Both the position numbers and the translations under genes were made by a program. Positions 16,427 through 25,424 of a stretch of 64,000 nt of DNA are shown here, one piece after another. The notes under the pieces are model-generated. The model had not been told where the DNA came from, ran no database searches, and saw only the letters and a list, made by a program, of their open reading frames with translations. The stretch is from Bacteroidetes bacterium HGW-Bacteroidetes-4 (GTDB taxonomy: Bacteria > Bacteroidota > Bacteroidia > Bacteroidales > SZUA-534), in assembly GCA_002840905.1 (NCBI GenBank), contig PHDD01000014.1:106712-170711 (forward strand), read 5' to 3'. Every line of letters begins with the position of its first letter. Within the stretch, counting starts at the first letter, position 1.

Positions 16427-18367
16427 TTAAATTAAAAAAACATCAGTAACAATCTCAAGTAAAGCAGTTCCTTCAGAGTTGAGGACTTTTTTCATTGAAG
16501 ATTCCAACTCTTCTTTATTGTTAACCTTTATACCTAACGCTCCACAACTATTGGCAAATTGAGCAAAATCAGGATTAATCAGATCAGTTGCAAAAACGTC
16601 GAAACCACCAGAACGTTGTTCTTTAGATATTTTGCCTAATTCAGAATTGTTTAATAAAATAACCTTAATATCCATGCCATATTTTACCGACGTTGTTAAC
16701 TCGGCCATATACTGGGCAAAACCACCATCACCAGCAACAGCAATTACCGGACGCTGGCCCTTTGTTGCTGCCCAGGCACCAAGTGCAGCCGGCATGGCAA
16801 AACCAATAGACCCAAGATAACCCGACATTAAAAAACTCTGATTTTTACTTTCAAAATATCTTCCAAGCGAATATGCATTATTTCCGACATCAACACATAA
16901 AACAGCATTTTCGGGTGCTAGTTTCGATAAATTATGAAATACGGCTATCGAACTAATTCCCTTTCCTCGATCTTCCAGTAAGCGTTTATTCTTTTCGTTT
17001 CTCCAAATATCCCAACGTTCAGCAATTTCTTTTTCCTGATTTGTTGTAGCAAGCTTATTTTTTAATTCTTCAATCATCATGGAAAGGGTAACGGAGATTT
17101 CTCCCAACACCGGAGCATCAATTTTGTGAAATTTAGCCAAAGCCAAAGGATCAAAATCAACCTGTATAATCGGTTTTTTAGGTGTTATTCCGGTGTGATT
17201 GCTAAATGAAGCACCAAAAACAATAAGTAAGTCGCTTTCGTTCATAAAGTGCGAAGCGATAGGAGTACCGCTGCGCCCAAGAACTCCGGCTGCAAGGAGA
17301 TGATGATCTGATATCAGGCCTTTTCCTTTAAAAGTAGTTAATACCGGAGCGTGCAGCATTTCGGCAAATTCAATAATGGATTGCATATCGAAACGTGCCC
17401 CGTGGCCAACAATGATTACCGGTCTTGATGATTTTTCGATAAGCTTAACCGCTTTCTCCAGACTTTCTTTTGGCGGAGCAATTTTTAAAGAACTTATTCG
17501 TCCTTCAGGTGTTTGTGCCGTTTCTTCTCCTGCAGGTACTTCCTGTATTTCGTCGGGAAAAGTTAAGTGCGACACATCTCTTTTTAACAAAGCATGTTTA
17601 ATGGCTAAGGCCATCAATTCGGTATGCTGGCTATCTTTCTGCACACGGTGATTAAATTCGGCAACGGATTGAAAAGCACTTACCAAATCTACTTCCTGAA
17701 AGTTTCCTGTTCCAACTACCTGAGTGGCTATTTGACCTGTTAATGCCAGAATTGGGGCACGATCAACCTTGGCATCCCAAAGTCCGGTGAACATATTGGT
17801 TGCTCCCGGTCCTGCAATCGAAAAACATACTGCAGGTTTTCCTGTTAGTTTACCATAAGCACTTGCAGCAAAGGCTCCTGCACCTTCGTGCCTGATTCCG
17901 ATAAATTTTAAATTATTTTTTTCTACCTGACGTTTAAAAGCATCGGCAAGCCCTAAATTAGAGTGGCCTACCATTCCAAAAACAGTATCAACCCCCCAAT
18001 TTATCATGGTCTCTACCATAATGTCAGAAACAGTAGTTTCATGTGGTTTTTCTTCTTCAATTCCAACATAAATTCCATCTTTACGTTCTTCAACAGGATA
18101 AGGTTCTACACCATCATCAAAGCCGGGAGCTTTGCCCGAGCAGGGATGATAATCCCAACCATGCCATGGACAACGCAATATTCCATTTTCAATACTTCCT
18201 TCACCTAAAGGGCCACCCTGATGTGGACAATGATTATCGAGTGCACATATTTTGCCTTCGAAATGTGAAAGAGCTATTTGTTTATTGCCTGCATTAACTG
18301 TGGTAACACGACCTTCCAACAGATCGTTTTTGTTATTCAGAACTTTATGCCAGCGTATATTTTTCAT
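16427..18367 (-). CDS. Rieske/thiamine-diphosphate enzyme fusion (pyruvate oxidase-like)
   Basis: The product has 646 residues. Residues 1 to about 105 form a Rieske [2Fe-2S] domain with both ligand boxes, CPHQGG and CPWHGW. From about 112 a complete ThDP enzyme of the acetolactate synthase/pyruvate oxidase family follows: the catalytic glutamate in GIRHEGAGAFAASAYG, a central domain, and the ThDP-Mg site GDGGF with NN about 25 residues later. The fusion would let electrons from a 2-oxo-acid decarboxylation pass to, or come from, an iron-sulfur centre in one chain. Substrate unknown; pyruvate or sulfopyruvate-like acids are possible. Cytosolic. A nested hairpin (18395-18470) precedes the start, and the upstream gene has an ECF site. 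Confidence 0.88.
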   Translation of the reverse strand: MKNIRWHKVLNNKNDLLEGRVTTVNAGNKQIALSHFEGKICALDNHCPHQGGPLGEGSIENGILRCPWHGWDYHPCSGKAPGFDDGVEPYPVEERKDGIYVGIEEEKPHETTVSDIMVETMINWGVDTVFGMVGHSNLGLADAFKRQVEKNNLKFIGIRHEGAGAFAASAYGKLTGKPAVCFSIAGPGATNMFTGLWDAKVDRAPILALTGQIATQVVGTGNFQEVDLVSAFQSVAEFNHRVQKDSQHTELMALAIKHALLKRDVSHLTFPDEIQEVPAGEETAQTPEGRISSLKIAPPKESLEKAVKLIEKSSRPVIIVGHGARFDMQSIIEFAEMLHAPVLTTFKGKGLISDHHLLAAGVLGRSGTPIASHFMNESDLLIVFGASFSNHTGITPKKPIIQVDFDPLALAKFHKIDAPVLGEISVTLSMMIEELKNKLATTNQEKEIAERWDIWRNEKNKRLLEDRGKGISSIAVFHNLSKLAPENAVLCVDVGNNAYSLGRYFESKNQSFLMSGYLGSIGFAMPAALGAWAATKGQRPVIAVAGDGGFAQYMAELTTSVKYGMDIKVILLNNSELGKISKEQRSGGFDVFATDLINPDFAQFANSCGALGIKVNNKEELESSMKKVLNSEGTALLEIVTDVFLI

Positions 18368-18394
18368 CTGTTTATTTTAATTTTTTAACACTAA

Positions 18395-18470
18395 GGTCAG
18401 ATGGAATCGCATGATTAAAATAATCATTCCAGTGGGCGTTTAATAATTATTTTAATCATGCTTATTTCAT
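18395..18470 (-). repeat. Intergenic hairpin element A in the leader of the Rieske-ThDP gene
   Basis: Perfect 16-bp arms, GCATGATTAAAATAAT (18409-18424) and ATTATTTTAATCATGC (18446-18461), with a 21-nt loop. They are flanked by ATGGAAT and ATTTCAT, which also nearly pair. The flank GGTCAGATGGAAT and the bases next to the start codon (TTTCATCTGTTTAT) recur in element C before the RpiB-like gene (39942-40005). Confidence 0.7.
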
Positions 18471-18471
18471 G

Positions 18472-19284
18472 TTATTTGGTTTGTGGGCTTTGCTGTATAT
18501 ACCATTTAAGGGTGGTTTCTATAAAATTATTCACATATTGGGTAGTATCTTCGATGGATAATCCCATTAGTTCTGAAATGGGCAAAACAGCTCCCTTCCA
18601 ATTTTGAATCATCCATTTACCATGTTTTAATGTGATAAGGTTGCTGTAATTAATTTCTTTGTCATTTGAATATCCTGCAATATAAAAATAAGGTTCGCCC
18701 ACCATGGAATCTTCCATAGCTAGACCAAAACCAATACCCAATGATTTGGAAACCTGTGCATATACACCGGTATCAAAGTGATGTGGCCATATACGAATTT
18801 CATCTTCTATTTGAAGATAACCCAATAACTGATAGCATGCATTATTTGCCACATGTCGTAAAAAACTCCAGTTTTGTAATCCTTCTTGTGAAATATCCTC
18901 ATGTTTAATTGTATTGATATGATAATCTGGAATTTCGAAATGAAGGGGTATGGAAATTTCCTTTGTATCCATCCCAATTGATTGTGGATATTCAGCAATT
19001 TCCTTTTCGAGCTGATGTAAGCTTTTATCGAAGATGGTTACAGCTGCCAGTGCTTGCATGGATCTGTTTTTCCACTCAAATTGCAAAGTATGTAAATTGA
19101 ATGTAGGCAATAGTTGTCCCTCAGAACTTTCTATCCATCGCCCACAAAGTTTCTTTTCGATCGGATCATACGACAAGTTTGTATGGCTGTCGTCGTCTTT
19201 TGCCGGTAGGTAGGCCCGGTTCAGCTTTGCAATAATCTGGCTTAGCCAGTGTATTTGTTTGTCAGTTTTCGTGTATTCCTGCAT
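18472..19284 (-). CDS. Conserved hypothetical protein
   Basis: The product has 270 residues with no signal peptide or TM segment. I do not recognise the family. It contains IRIWPHHFDTGVY and PYFYIAGYSND, which look like a conserved core with histidines that could bind a metal. Its start overlaps the end of the Rieske-GltS gene by 23 bp, and it has its own ECF-type promoter inside that gene (19328-19356). Position between two Rieske fusion enzymes suggests it works with them, perhaps as an accessory or maturation factor (inference). Confidence 0.75.
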   Translation of the reverse strand: MQEYTKTDKQIHWLSQIIAKLNRAYLPAKDDDSHTNLSYDPIEKKLCGRWIESSEGQLLPTFNLHTLQFEWKNRSMQALAAVTIFDKSLHQLEKEIAEYPQSIGMDTKEISIPLHFEIPDYHINTIKHEDISQEGLQNWSFLRHVANNACYQLLGYLQIEDEIRIWPHHFDTGVYAQVSKSLGIGFGLAMEDSMVGEPYFYIAGYSNDKEINYSNLITLKHGKWMIQNWKGAVLPISELMGLSIEDTTQYVNNFIETTLKWYIQQSPQTK

Positions 19285-20887
19285 AATTAATTCCTGTTAA
19301 TTGATGAATTTTATAGTTTACAGTGGATAAGTCGTTTGGATTAAAATTCCTGACAGAATCATGACCACATGCACGTGCAATTACTTTAATGAGTTCATTT
19401 GAAGCATGAAAAAAGTTAAAAAGTTGCTTTGCCGATATTTCAATCTGAATCCTGTTTCTCAATGATTCCTTTTGTGTGGCAACTCCCACCGGACAGTTAT
19501 TGGTATGGCAAGCTCTCATTCCGAGGCAACCAATTGCCTGCAAAGCTGAATTTGACACAGCCACAGCATCGGCACCAAGCATGAGGGCTTTTGCAAAATC
19601 ATCGGCAATGCGCAATCCGCCAGTTATAATAAGCGTAACATCTTTTGCTCCAACTTTATCGAGGTGTTTGCGGGCGCGAGCAAGGGCGGGAATAGTTGGG
19701 ACATTAATGTTGTCGCGTAAAATTGTTGGAGCCGCTCCGGTGCCACCGCCACGGCCATCGAGAATGATGTAGTCGATTCCAACCGCAAGTGCAAAATCGA
19801 TATCTGCTTCAATATGGCTTGCAGCCAATTTAAATCCTATTGGAATTCCACCTGTTTTTTCCCGAACCATGTTGGCAAGCTTTTTAAAATCTTCAACAGT
19901 TTTTAAATCGGGAAAAGCAGCCGGTGAAATAGCGGGTTCTCCTTCTTTTAAGCCACGTACTTCAGCTATTTCCTTGGTTACTTTATGGCCGGGGAGATGT
20001 CCACCGGTTCCGGTCTTTGCACCTTGTCCTGCCTTAAAGTGGAAAGCCTGGGCTTTATTAACTTTGTCCCACGAAAACCCAAATTTACCGGATGCCAATT
20101 CATAAAAATAGCGTGAGTTATTTTCTTGTTCTTCGGGCAACATTCCTCCTTCACCACTGCAAATACCAGTTCCGGCAAGTTCTGCACCCTTCGACAACGC
20201 TATTTTAGCCTCCCTCGATAAGGCTCCAAAACTCATGTCGGAAACAAAAACCGGAATTTCCAGCTTTATTGGTTTTTTTGCTTTAGGCCCAATAACAACT
20301 GTTGTTATAACTTCTTCTTCGTCCATCAAAGGTCTTTTGGCTAATTGTGCCGGTAAAAACTGGATATCTTCCCATTTGGGTAAGGTGTTTCTGTCGACAC
20401 CCATAGCCGCTGTTGGCCCATGATGGCCATAGTTTCTTAAACCGTTTCGTGCCAGTTCCTGAATGTATCCAGTGTAAGGTTCTGTATCTTCGGGATGTGT
20501 ATCAGCATATTCGCCTAAATATTGTTCACGATTAAAGGCTTGGGGATGTTCACGAGCAAAAGCTTTTATTTCGTCAACATCAACCAGTACCTGATCGTTT
20601 TCAATTTTAGCTGTGAATTTTTGCAAGGCTTCGTCATTATTATATTCCGATACCCCAGTATCGTATCGATAATCCCAATTATGTACACCACAAATTATAT
20701 TATGGCCTTCGATATGTCCATCACTCAATAAAGCACCACGGTGAAGGCATCGTCCATAAAGTACAGAAACATCATTGTTGTATCGGATGACTACAAGATC
20801 AACATTTTCGCATATTGAATGAACCGGTACACGGTCTTTAAGTTCTGAAAATCGGATAATAGGTTTAAAATTCATAGGTTTGGTCAT
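19262..20887 (-). CDS. Rieske/FMN glutamate synthase-like fusion
   Basis: The product has 541 residues. The N-terminal Rieske domain (to about 105) has boxes CLHRGA and CGVHNWD. The rest is the FMN-binding domain of glutamate synthase, with FVSDMSFGALS, GQGAKTGTGGHLPG, ILDGRGGGTGAAP and the 3Fe-4S cysteines of CLGMRACHTNNCPVG. The glutaminase domain of true GltB is absent, so ammonia would have to be supplied from outside, or the domain does a different flavin oxidoreduction. It follows EanA by 18 bp and probably shares its transcript. Confidence 0.88.
   Translation of the reverse strand: MTKPMNFKPIIRFSELKDRVPVHSICENVDLVVIRYNNDVSVLYGRCLHRGALLSDGHIEGHNIICGVHNWDYRYDTGVSEYNNDEALQKFTAKIENDQVLVDVDEIKAFAREHPQAFNREQYLGEYADTHPEDTEPYTGYIQELARNGLRNYGHHGPTAAMGVDRNTLPKWEDIQFLPAQLAKRPLMDEEEVITTVVIGPKAKKPIKLEIPVFVSDMSFGALSREAKIALSKGAELAGTGICSGEGGMLPEEQENNSRYFYELASGKFGFSWDKVNKAQAFHFKAGQGAKTGTGGHLPGHKVTKEIAEVRGLKEGEPAISPAAFPDLKTVEDFKKLANMVREKTGGIPIGFKLAASHIEADIDFALAVGIDYIILDGRGGGTGAAPTILRDNINVPTIPALARARKHLDKVGAKDVTLIITGGLRIADDFAKALMLGADAVAVSNSALQAIGCLGMRACHTNNCPVGVATQKESLRNRIQIEISAKQLFNFFHASNELIKVIARACGHDSVRNFNPNDLSTVNYKIHQLTGINYAGIHEN
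19328..19356 (-). promoter_or_regulatory. ECF-type promoter (site 2), inside the Rieske-GltS gene
   Basis: CTGTCAGG (19356-19349), 14-nt spacer, CGACTTA (19334-19328) on the minus strand, within the last codons of the Rieske-GltS gene and 44 bp before the ATG of the 18472-19284 gene. Confidence 0.68.
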
Positions 20888-20905
20888 TTATATTTCAACT
20901 CTATT

Positions 20906-21862
20906 TTATACAACTTTCCAAAGTGAATCGATAAACCATGACCGACTGTCGGAAAAATTGCGTTCTACTGCAAATCCCGAATTTTCAGCAAAATAATTAA
21001 TCATGGCTTCATCATATTTTTGTGAAATTTCCATTGAAATTTTCTCGTTGGCAGTAAAATGGAATATGCTGTTGGTTCTATTAATGCGCACTGTTTGTTC
21101 TTTTTTGCTGATCAGAAAACTAGTTGCCGTTCCTGTTTGTGGGTCATACGTTTCTTCATGATAAAAATTGTCAGTATTAAAGTTAGCATCAAGTTCAGTA
21201 TTGATTCTGTGTAAGAGATTGAGATTAAAGGCTGCGGTGTGACCATGAGGATCGTTGTATGCTTTCAGGATGATTTCCGGGTCTTTTTTCAGGTCGAAAC
21301 CAATAAGTAATTTATCTCCTCTGTTTAACACATTACGTAATTGCCTTAAGAATGATAAAGATTCATTTTCGGTTAAATTTCCGATGTTAGACCCGAGGAA
21401 CAAAACAAGTTTTGGTGCAGTTCCATTTAACCCTGCTATCAATTTAAAATAATCTCCCGTTTTGTATTTCACAAAAAGATTGGGCAAACTCTTTGTCAAA
21501 TTAAGTTGCAGATTTTCAATAGCTTTTGCTGATATATCAATAGGTATGTATTGAAACTTAACGTTTTGTTGCACCAAAAAATTAAGCAACACTATCGTTT
21601 TAAAACCATCGCCTGCACCCAGTTCAATTAACTCAAAATAAGATTTATCGGGATAGATTTTTGAAGCTATTTCCGCTTTATGATTATTAAAAATTTCAAA
21701 CTCGCAATCAGTGAGGTAATATTCAGGCATTTGCATTATGTCTTTAAAAATCATACTTCCGCGATGATCGTAAAAGTACTTAGAAGATAAATGCTTAGGA
21801 TGCGAAGAAAGGCCTTCAATAACATCGCTTGCAAATTCTGTGAGTGTTTCGGTTAAGTTCAT
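20906..21862 (-). CDS. eanA: L-histidine N-alpha-methyltransferase (EanA/EgtD-type)
   Basis: The product has 318 residues and is a SAM-dependent methyltransferase of the EgtD family. It has KYFYDHRGSMIFKDI and MPEYYLTDCEFEI (the EgtD histidine-binding region), ELGAGDGFKT for SAM, and FLGSNIGNL. It would trimethylate histidine to hercynine. The gene lies 15 bp downstream of an EanB-like sulfurtransferase, and no EgtB, EgtC or EgtE gene is present, so the oxygen-independent ergothioneine route is the best reading. Cytosolic. It is part of the long minus-strand run that begins at the ECF-type promoter at 27078-27106. Confidence 0.88.
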   Translation of the reverse strand: MNLTETLTEFASDVIEGLSSHPKHLSSKYFYDHRGSMIFKDIMQMPEYYLTDCEFEIFNNHKAEIASKIYPDKSYFELIELGAGDGFKTIVLLNFLVQQNVKFQYIPIDISAKAIENLQLNLTKSLPNLFVKYKTGDYFKLIAGLNGTAPKLVLFLGSNIGNLTENESLSFLRQLRNVLNRGDKLLIGFDLKKDPEIILKAYNDPHGHTAAFNLNLLHRINTELDANFNTDNFYHEETYDPQTGTATSFLISKKEQTVRINRTNSIFHFTANEKISMEISQKYDEAMINYFAENSGFAVERNFSDSRSWFIDSLWKVV

Positions 21863-21877
21863 CTGTTAGAATAAATT

Positions 21878-23176
21878 TTATTTCGTAATATTAGGAATAC
21901 CCTTTTCAAATGGGTTTTCCGGATTGTTGCTCCATTCGAACCAACCACCATCGTACACCGATACTTTGGGCCACCCCATTAGCCATGCATTAAACCAGGC
22001 TTCGCTACCCCGCCAACCTGTTCCACAGTAAAATGCCAGGTGTTTGTTGGGGGTAATTCCGTTATTTATCCATATATCGGCAATTTCATGGTATTCACGC
22101 GTTGTATGGTCAAAGTTTCGATAATTCTCCATGTGGTAAGCATCCGAACCACAATCGGCAAAAATAGCTCCGGGTATTCTTCCTTTGGCCTCAATGTAAT
22201 TGTAGCCACTTACTTGGCCAATGTATTCAGGGTAACTTCGTACGCAAACCAATTCGGCATTGGGCGAGGCAATTATTTGTTTGGCTTCGGGAGTATCAAC
22301 CGCCAGTTCAGGTTTTGCGGGTATTATAGCTCCAAATTCAGAAACCGGTTTTTTGGGTTCGTCAATGTATGAAATTTCATAACCTGCATCTTTCCATGAT
22401 TGAAAACCACCATTTAGTATGCGAACATCTTTAACCCCCGCATACATCATAATAAAAGCATTGCGGATGGCACCAATATCGCCTGCAGCACTGCCCGGAA
22501 ATTCATCGGCATTGTCCGGGTCCATATATTTACCATAGAGAATAACTGTGGTGTCTGCGGTTATGCCGTGCTGTTTCAAGGCTTTTTTCAGTTCAGCTGG
22601 CGACCTTCGGTTCCAGGTTTCAGGGGCTTCCAAAGCAAGGGTATCCATGTCAATGGCACCCGGAATATGGCCGGTTAAGTAGGCATCGCGGTAACGATAA
22701 TGCGCGTGTACCAACACAAATTTATCGTTATCGTAATGTGGTGGTTTTTCGCCCTTAATAAGTTGGTTAACCCAGTCTGCCGAAACCAGATTTTTAAAAC
22801 GTTCAAGGTTTTGCATGGGTAATTCGGTGTTTACAGCCCATTCATCTACAAAGTGATAATAGACCCAAATATTCAAATAACCTGACTTTTTAAACAGAGC
22901 CTCTACTTTATCTATTTCAGTGGGCGAGTATCCATAAATTACAATTTCATTTTCAGGTAATAATTTTTTGAAGTGAACCATTTCAATCCAATCCATGTAA
23001 TTTGTCCATTTAAAGGGTAAACTTTTAGCACCTTTAATATGGCCTCCACGTAATTCGTTTTGCAACGCCCAGCCGTTATAGGCATCAACCGGACGAATGT
23101 CGATTAATTTCACGTTTTTAGAATCATATATTTTTAAAAGCGATGCAGTGGTAATTTCCTGAATTTTTTGTGGCAT
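21878..23176 (-). CDS. eanB: EanB-type rhodanese sulfurtransferase (ergothioneine synthesis)
   Basis: The product has 432 residues made of three rhodanese-like units (about 1-115, 130-275 and 295-420). The catalytic C384 lies in FYCGTGWRGSEAW, the loop I associate with Chlorobium EanB (its Cys412), which moves sulfur from polysulfide onto hercynine. Flanking strings such as GGHIKGAKSLP, CVRSYPEYIGQVSGYNY and DGGWFEWSN also fit EanB rather than ordinary thiosulfate sulfurtransferases. The EgtD-type gene follows directly. An ordinary SseA-like rhodanese is the alternative, but length, active loop and neighbour all favour EanB. Confidence 0.86.
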   Translation of the reverse strand: MPQKIQEITTASLLKIYDSKNVKLIDIRPVDAYNGWALQNELRGGHIKGAKSLPFKWTNYMDWIEMVHFKKLLPENEIVIYGYSPTEIDKVEALFKKSGYLNIWVYYHFVDEWAVNTELPMQNLERFKNLVSADWVNQLIKGEKPPHYDNDKFVLVHAHYRYRDAYLTGHIPGAIDMDTLALEAPETWNRRSPAELKKALKQHGITADTTVILYGKYMDPDNADEFPGSAAGDIGAIRNAFIMMYAGVKDVRILNGGFQSWKDAGYEISYIDEPKKPVSEFGAIIPAKPELAVDTPEAKQIIASPNAELVCVRSYPEYIGQVSGYNYIEAKGRIPGAIFADCGSDAYHMENYRNFDHTTREYHEIADIWINNGITPNKHLAFYCGTGWRGSEAWFNAWLMGWPKVSVYDGGWFEWSNNPENPFEKGIPNITK

Positions 23177-23201
23177 GTTTGTTATGATTTGATTAAAAAA
23201 A

Positions 23202-23486
23202 TTATTCTTTAACTATTTGTACACCTTTCCAAAAGGCTACACGGTTTTCAATGCCTTTGGCAAGTTCTTTGGGTTGTGGGTAATACCAAACGGCATCTTT
23301 ATTTAGCTGCCCATCGACTTCTAAATCGTAATAAGATGCTATACCTTTCCAATGGCATACGGTGTGCGTTTCGCTACTTTTTAGGTATTCTTTTTTAACC
23401 GATGCTAAGGGGAAATATGCATTTCCTTCAATGTTGATAATGTCATTGCTTTCAGCAATAACCTGATTGTTCCAAATTGCTTTCAT
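23202..23486 (-). CDS. DUF427-family protein
   Basis: The product has 94 residues. The pattern MKAIWNNQVIAESND, then YFPLASVKKEYL, THTVCHWKGIASYYDL and AVWYYPQPKEL, is that of DUF427, a small beta-rich fold of unknown biochemical role. It sits between EanB and a secreted redoxin, 25 bp from EanB, so it is probably cotranscribed. Function in the island unknown. Confidence 0.85.
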   Translation of the reverse strand: MKAIWNNQVIAESNDIINIEGNAYFPLASVKKEYLKSSETHTVCHWKGIASYYDLEVDGQLNKDAVWYYPQPKELAKGIENRVAFWKGVQIVKE

Positions 23487-23539
23487 GATAGTAGTTTTAT
23501 GGTTAACCGAATATTTAAGTAATTGTTTATAGTGTAAAA

Positions 23540-24148
23540 TTAATTGGGAAGGTTTTTAAGTATTTCATCCACGGTTGAACGGTTTTTATAATTGGGGTCG
23601 AATTGACGCCAAACAATAGTACCTTCTTTACTAATTATATAAGTTGCTGGTATAGGCAAACGCTGCGAATCATCGGAATGTGTTTCTTTCAATTTAGCAC
23701 CAAGTGCCGTATTATAAAGAAGCAAAGTTGAACCCGATGGGGTAAATGTTACATCATACGCATCGGAAATTTTGTAAGCTTCATCGTATAGTAACTTAAA
23801 TTTTGCTCCCGATTTATCGGCCATTTTCTCCAGATACTCTGGCTTTTCGGGTGAAATGGCTATAACTGTGGCTCCACTATCGGTAATTAATTTCAAACTA
23901 TCCTGAATTTGACCCAAATGTTTGTTGCATATTGGGCACCAAAAACCGCGGTAAAATATTAGAACTACCGATCCTTTTGTCAATGCTTCAGAAAGGTTAA
24001 ATTCGTTGCTATCGGCATCCAATGCTTTAAATAGCGGAGCTACTGAGCCAATGGTTAATCCCTTCGCTTCTTCGGCGTTACGTGTATTTTGTGAGAACAT
24101 ATTTTGACTCATAATTAGTGTTAATAAAATTAATAGTTTTTGTTTCAT
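23540..24148 (-). CDS. Secreted redoxin (AhpC/TSA, TlpA-like)
   Basis: The product has 202 residues, with a signal peptide ending near QNMFSQ. Active site FYRGFWCPICNKHL. It continues AISPEKPEYLEKM and PIPATYIISKEGTIVW. It is a paralogue of the protein at 8179-8787 (same length, same CPxC site, same AISP and PxPxxFV features). Probably reduces peroxides or disulfides in the periplasm. It is followed by EanAB in the same direction. Confidence 0.85.
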   Translation of the reverse strand: MKQKLLILLTLIMSQNMFSQNTRNAEEAKGLTIGSVAPLFKALDADSNEFNLSEALTKGSVVLIFYRGFWCPICNKHLGQIQDSLKLITDSGATVIAISPEKPEYLEKMADKSGAKFKLLYDEAYKISDAYDVTFTPSGSTLLLYNTALGAKLKETHSDDSQRLPIPATYIISKEGTIVWRQFDPNYKNRSTVDEILKNLPN

Positions 24149-24161
24149 TTTTTTTAAGTTT

Positions 24162-24761
24162 TTATTTAATTAATTGGAGTAACCCTGAAAATATTAGTAC
24201 TGTGCCAATTACCCGGTTAATATTACGGGATAGAAAATCGGATTTTAGAAGAATAGGTGCACTAAAATAGGCATACAAGAATAAAACCCCCATTTTTGCA
24301 ATTAATATACCCAACCCAAAAACAGCAATATTTAGGGGGTTTAAAGCCAGGTTGCAGCACTTTGTTAAGTAAGTAATGGCAACCATCCAGTATAAAAAAA
24401 CCTGAACACTAATCAGATTCAAAAATACACCTTTTAAAAAGCCATAGTTTTTTTGTGTTGGTAAGCTTTTGTGCTTGCTTTTTTTAAAGAAAAATAACAC
24501 CCCCAATGCAATGGGAATGGCAATGGCGAGAATTCGCACATACGTTAAACTGGGTGTAGCATTGTGCATGAAACCAGCCAAATACATTGCGGTTAGCCCA
24601 AATAGAATTTCTGTCCAGGCAGCCCCATGAGCCAGGTTCATAGCAACTTTTTTTCCGCTATTATGTGCCACATCAAGTACCGTTAAATTTACCAAACCAA
24701 AAGGCAAGGCTCCTATAATGGTAGTTAGTATAGCAATGAATAGAATTGGTAGCAGATTCAT
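24162..24761 (-). CDS. LysE-family membrane exporter
   Basis: The product has 199 residues with about six TM helices. The N-terminal segment ALPFGLVNLTVLDVAHNSGKK corresponds to the LysE/RhtB signature (usually PGP, here LPFG). This family exports amino acids or thiol compounds. Placed in a redox operon 13 bp before a redoxin gene, export of a cysteine or thiol derivative is a reasonable guess but not shown by sequence. Confidence 0.78.
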   Translation of the reverse strand: MNLLPILFIAILTTIIGALPFGLVNLTVLDVAHNSGKKVAMNLAHGAAWTEILFGLTAMYLAGFMHNATPSLTYVRILAIAIPIALGVLFFFKKSKHKSLPTQKNYGFLKGVFLNLISVQVFLYWMVAITYLTKCCNLALNPLNIAVFGLGILIAKMGVLFLYAYFSAPILLKSDFLSRNINRVIGTVLIFSGLLQLIK

Positions 24762-24787
24762 GTTTTTATGGTGTTTTTTAGTGAATG

Positions 24788-25396
24788 CTATTTTAATTCG
24801 GTTTTAGATACATAACTGACAAGATTTTTATCATCTGACAATTTGTTGTTTGAAGGAATTATGGTTTCAACCACCTGATTTCCGGTTTTGGACTCAAGGC
24901 CAAAAATTTTAACATAACTCACCGTGGGTAGCCAGAAACTCCCTCCATCAATTTGAATAAATATTTTTGTTACTTCAATCTCCTTATTGTTGGTTGTTGT
25001 AAACACCCCATACCTATTCTCTGAAACATGCTTTAATTCAAAGGTGCGCTTGTTATATGATACAAATTGGAATTTCAATGCATCCTTTCTGCCTTTTTCA
25101 GTTTCCAACACCTTAATTCCATAAGCATATTGGTTTTGTATCCAGGTTAAGGGTTCAATAGTATTGTCTTCGGCTTTTTTTACCCAGAAAACATTTACAG
25201 GATTAACAGAATTCAAATCACCATTTTCATTTGTATTCAGCGTGTACCAAATTTCATTTGCATCCTTACTTCGGGCAATGGTAAAAAGGGTCTGGTTATC
25301 AACTTTAGAATTATTTTTGGGCACTGTAAATGCCGAAAAAATAATCCATGGAATTAACACTATGAACCAAACCCTTTTATTTTTAACTATTGCCAT
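24788..25396 (-). CDS. DUF4833-family protein
   Basis: The product has about 202 residues with an N-terminal signal or anchor (VWFIVLIPWIIFSAF). The mature part reads FTIARSKDANEIWY and VNPVNVFWVKK, characteristic of DUF4833, a Bacteroidota family without known function. ATG at 25396 is used; the alternative start is TTG. It lies 28 bp after a periplasmic thioredoxin gene. Probably periplasmic. Confidence 0.75.
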   Translation of the reverse strand: MAIVKNKRVWFIVLIPWIIFSAFTVPKNNSKVDNQTLFTIARSKDANEIWYTLNTNENGDLNSVNPVNVFWVKKAEDNTIEPLTWIQNQYAYGIKVLETEKGRKDALKFQFVSYNKRTFELKHVSENRYGVFTTTNNKEIEVTKIFIQIDGGSFWLPTVSYVKIFGLESKTGNQVVETIIPSNNKLSDDKNLVSYVSKTELK

Positions 25397-25424
25397 GCTT
25401 ATTTTATATTTCTTTCCCAAGAAC

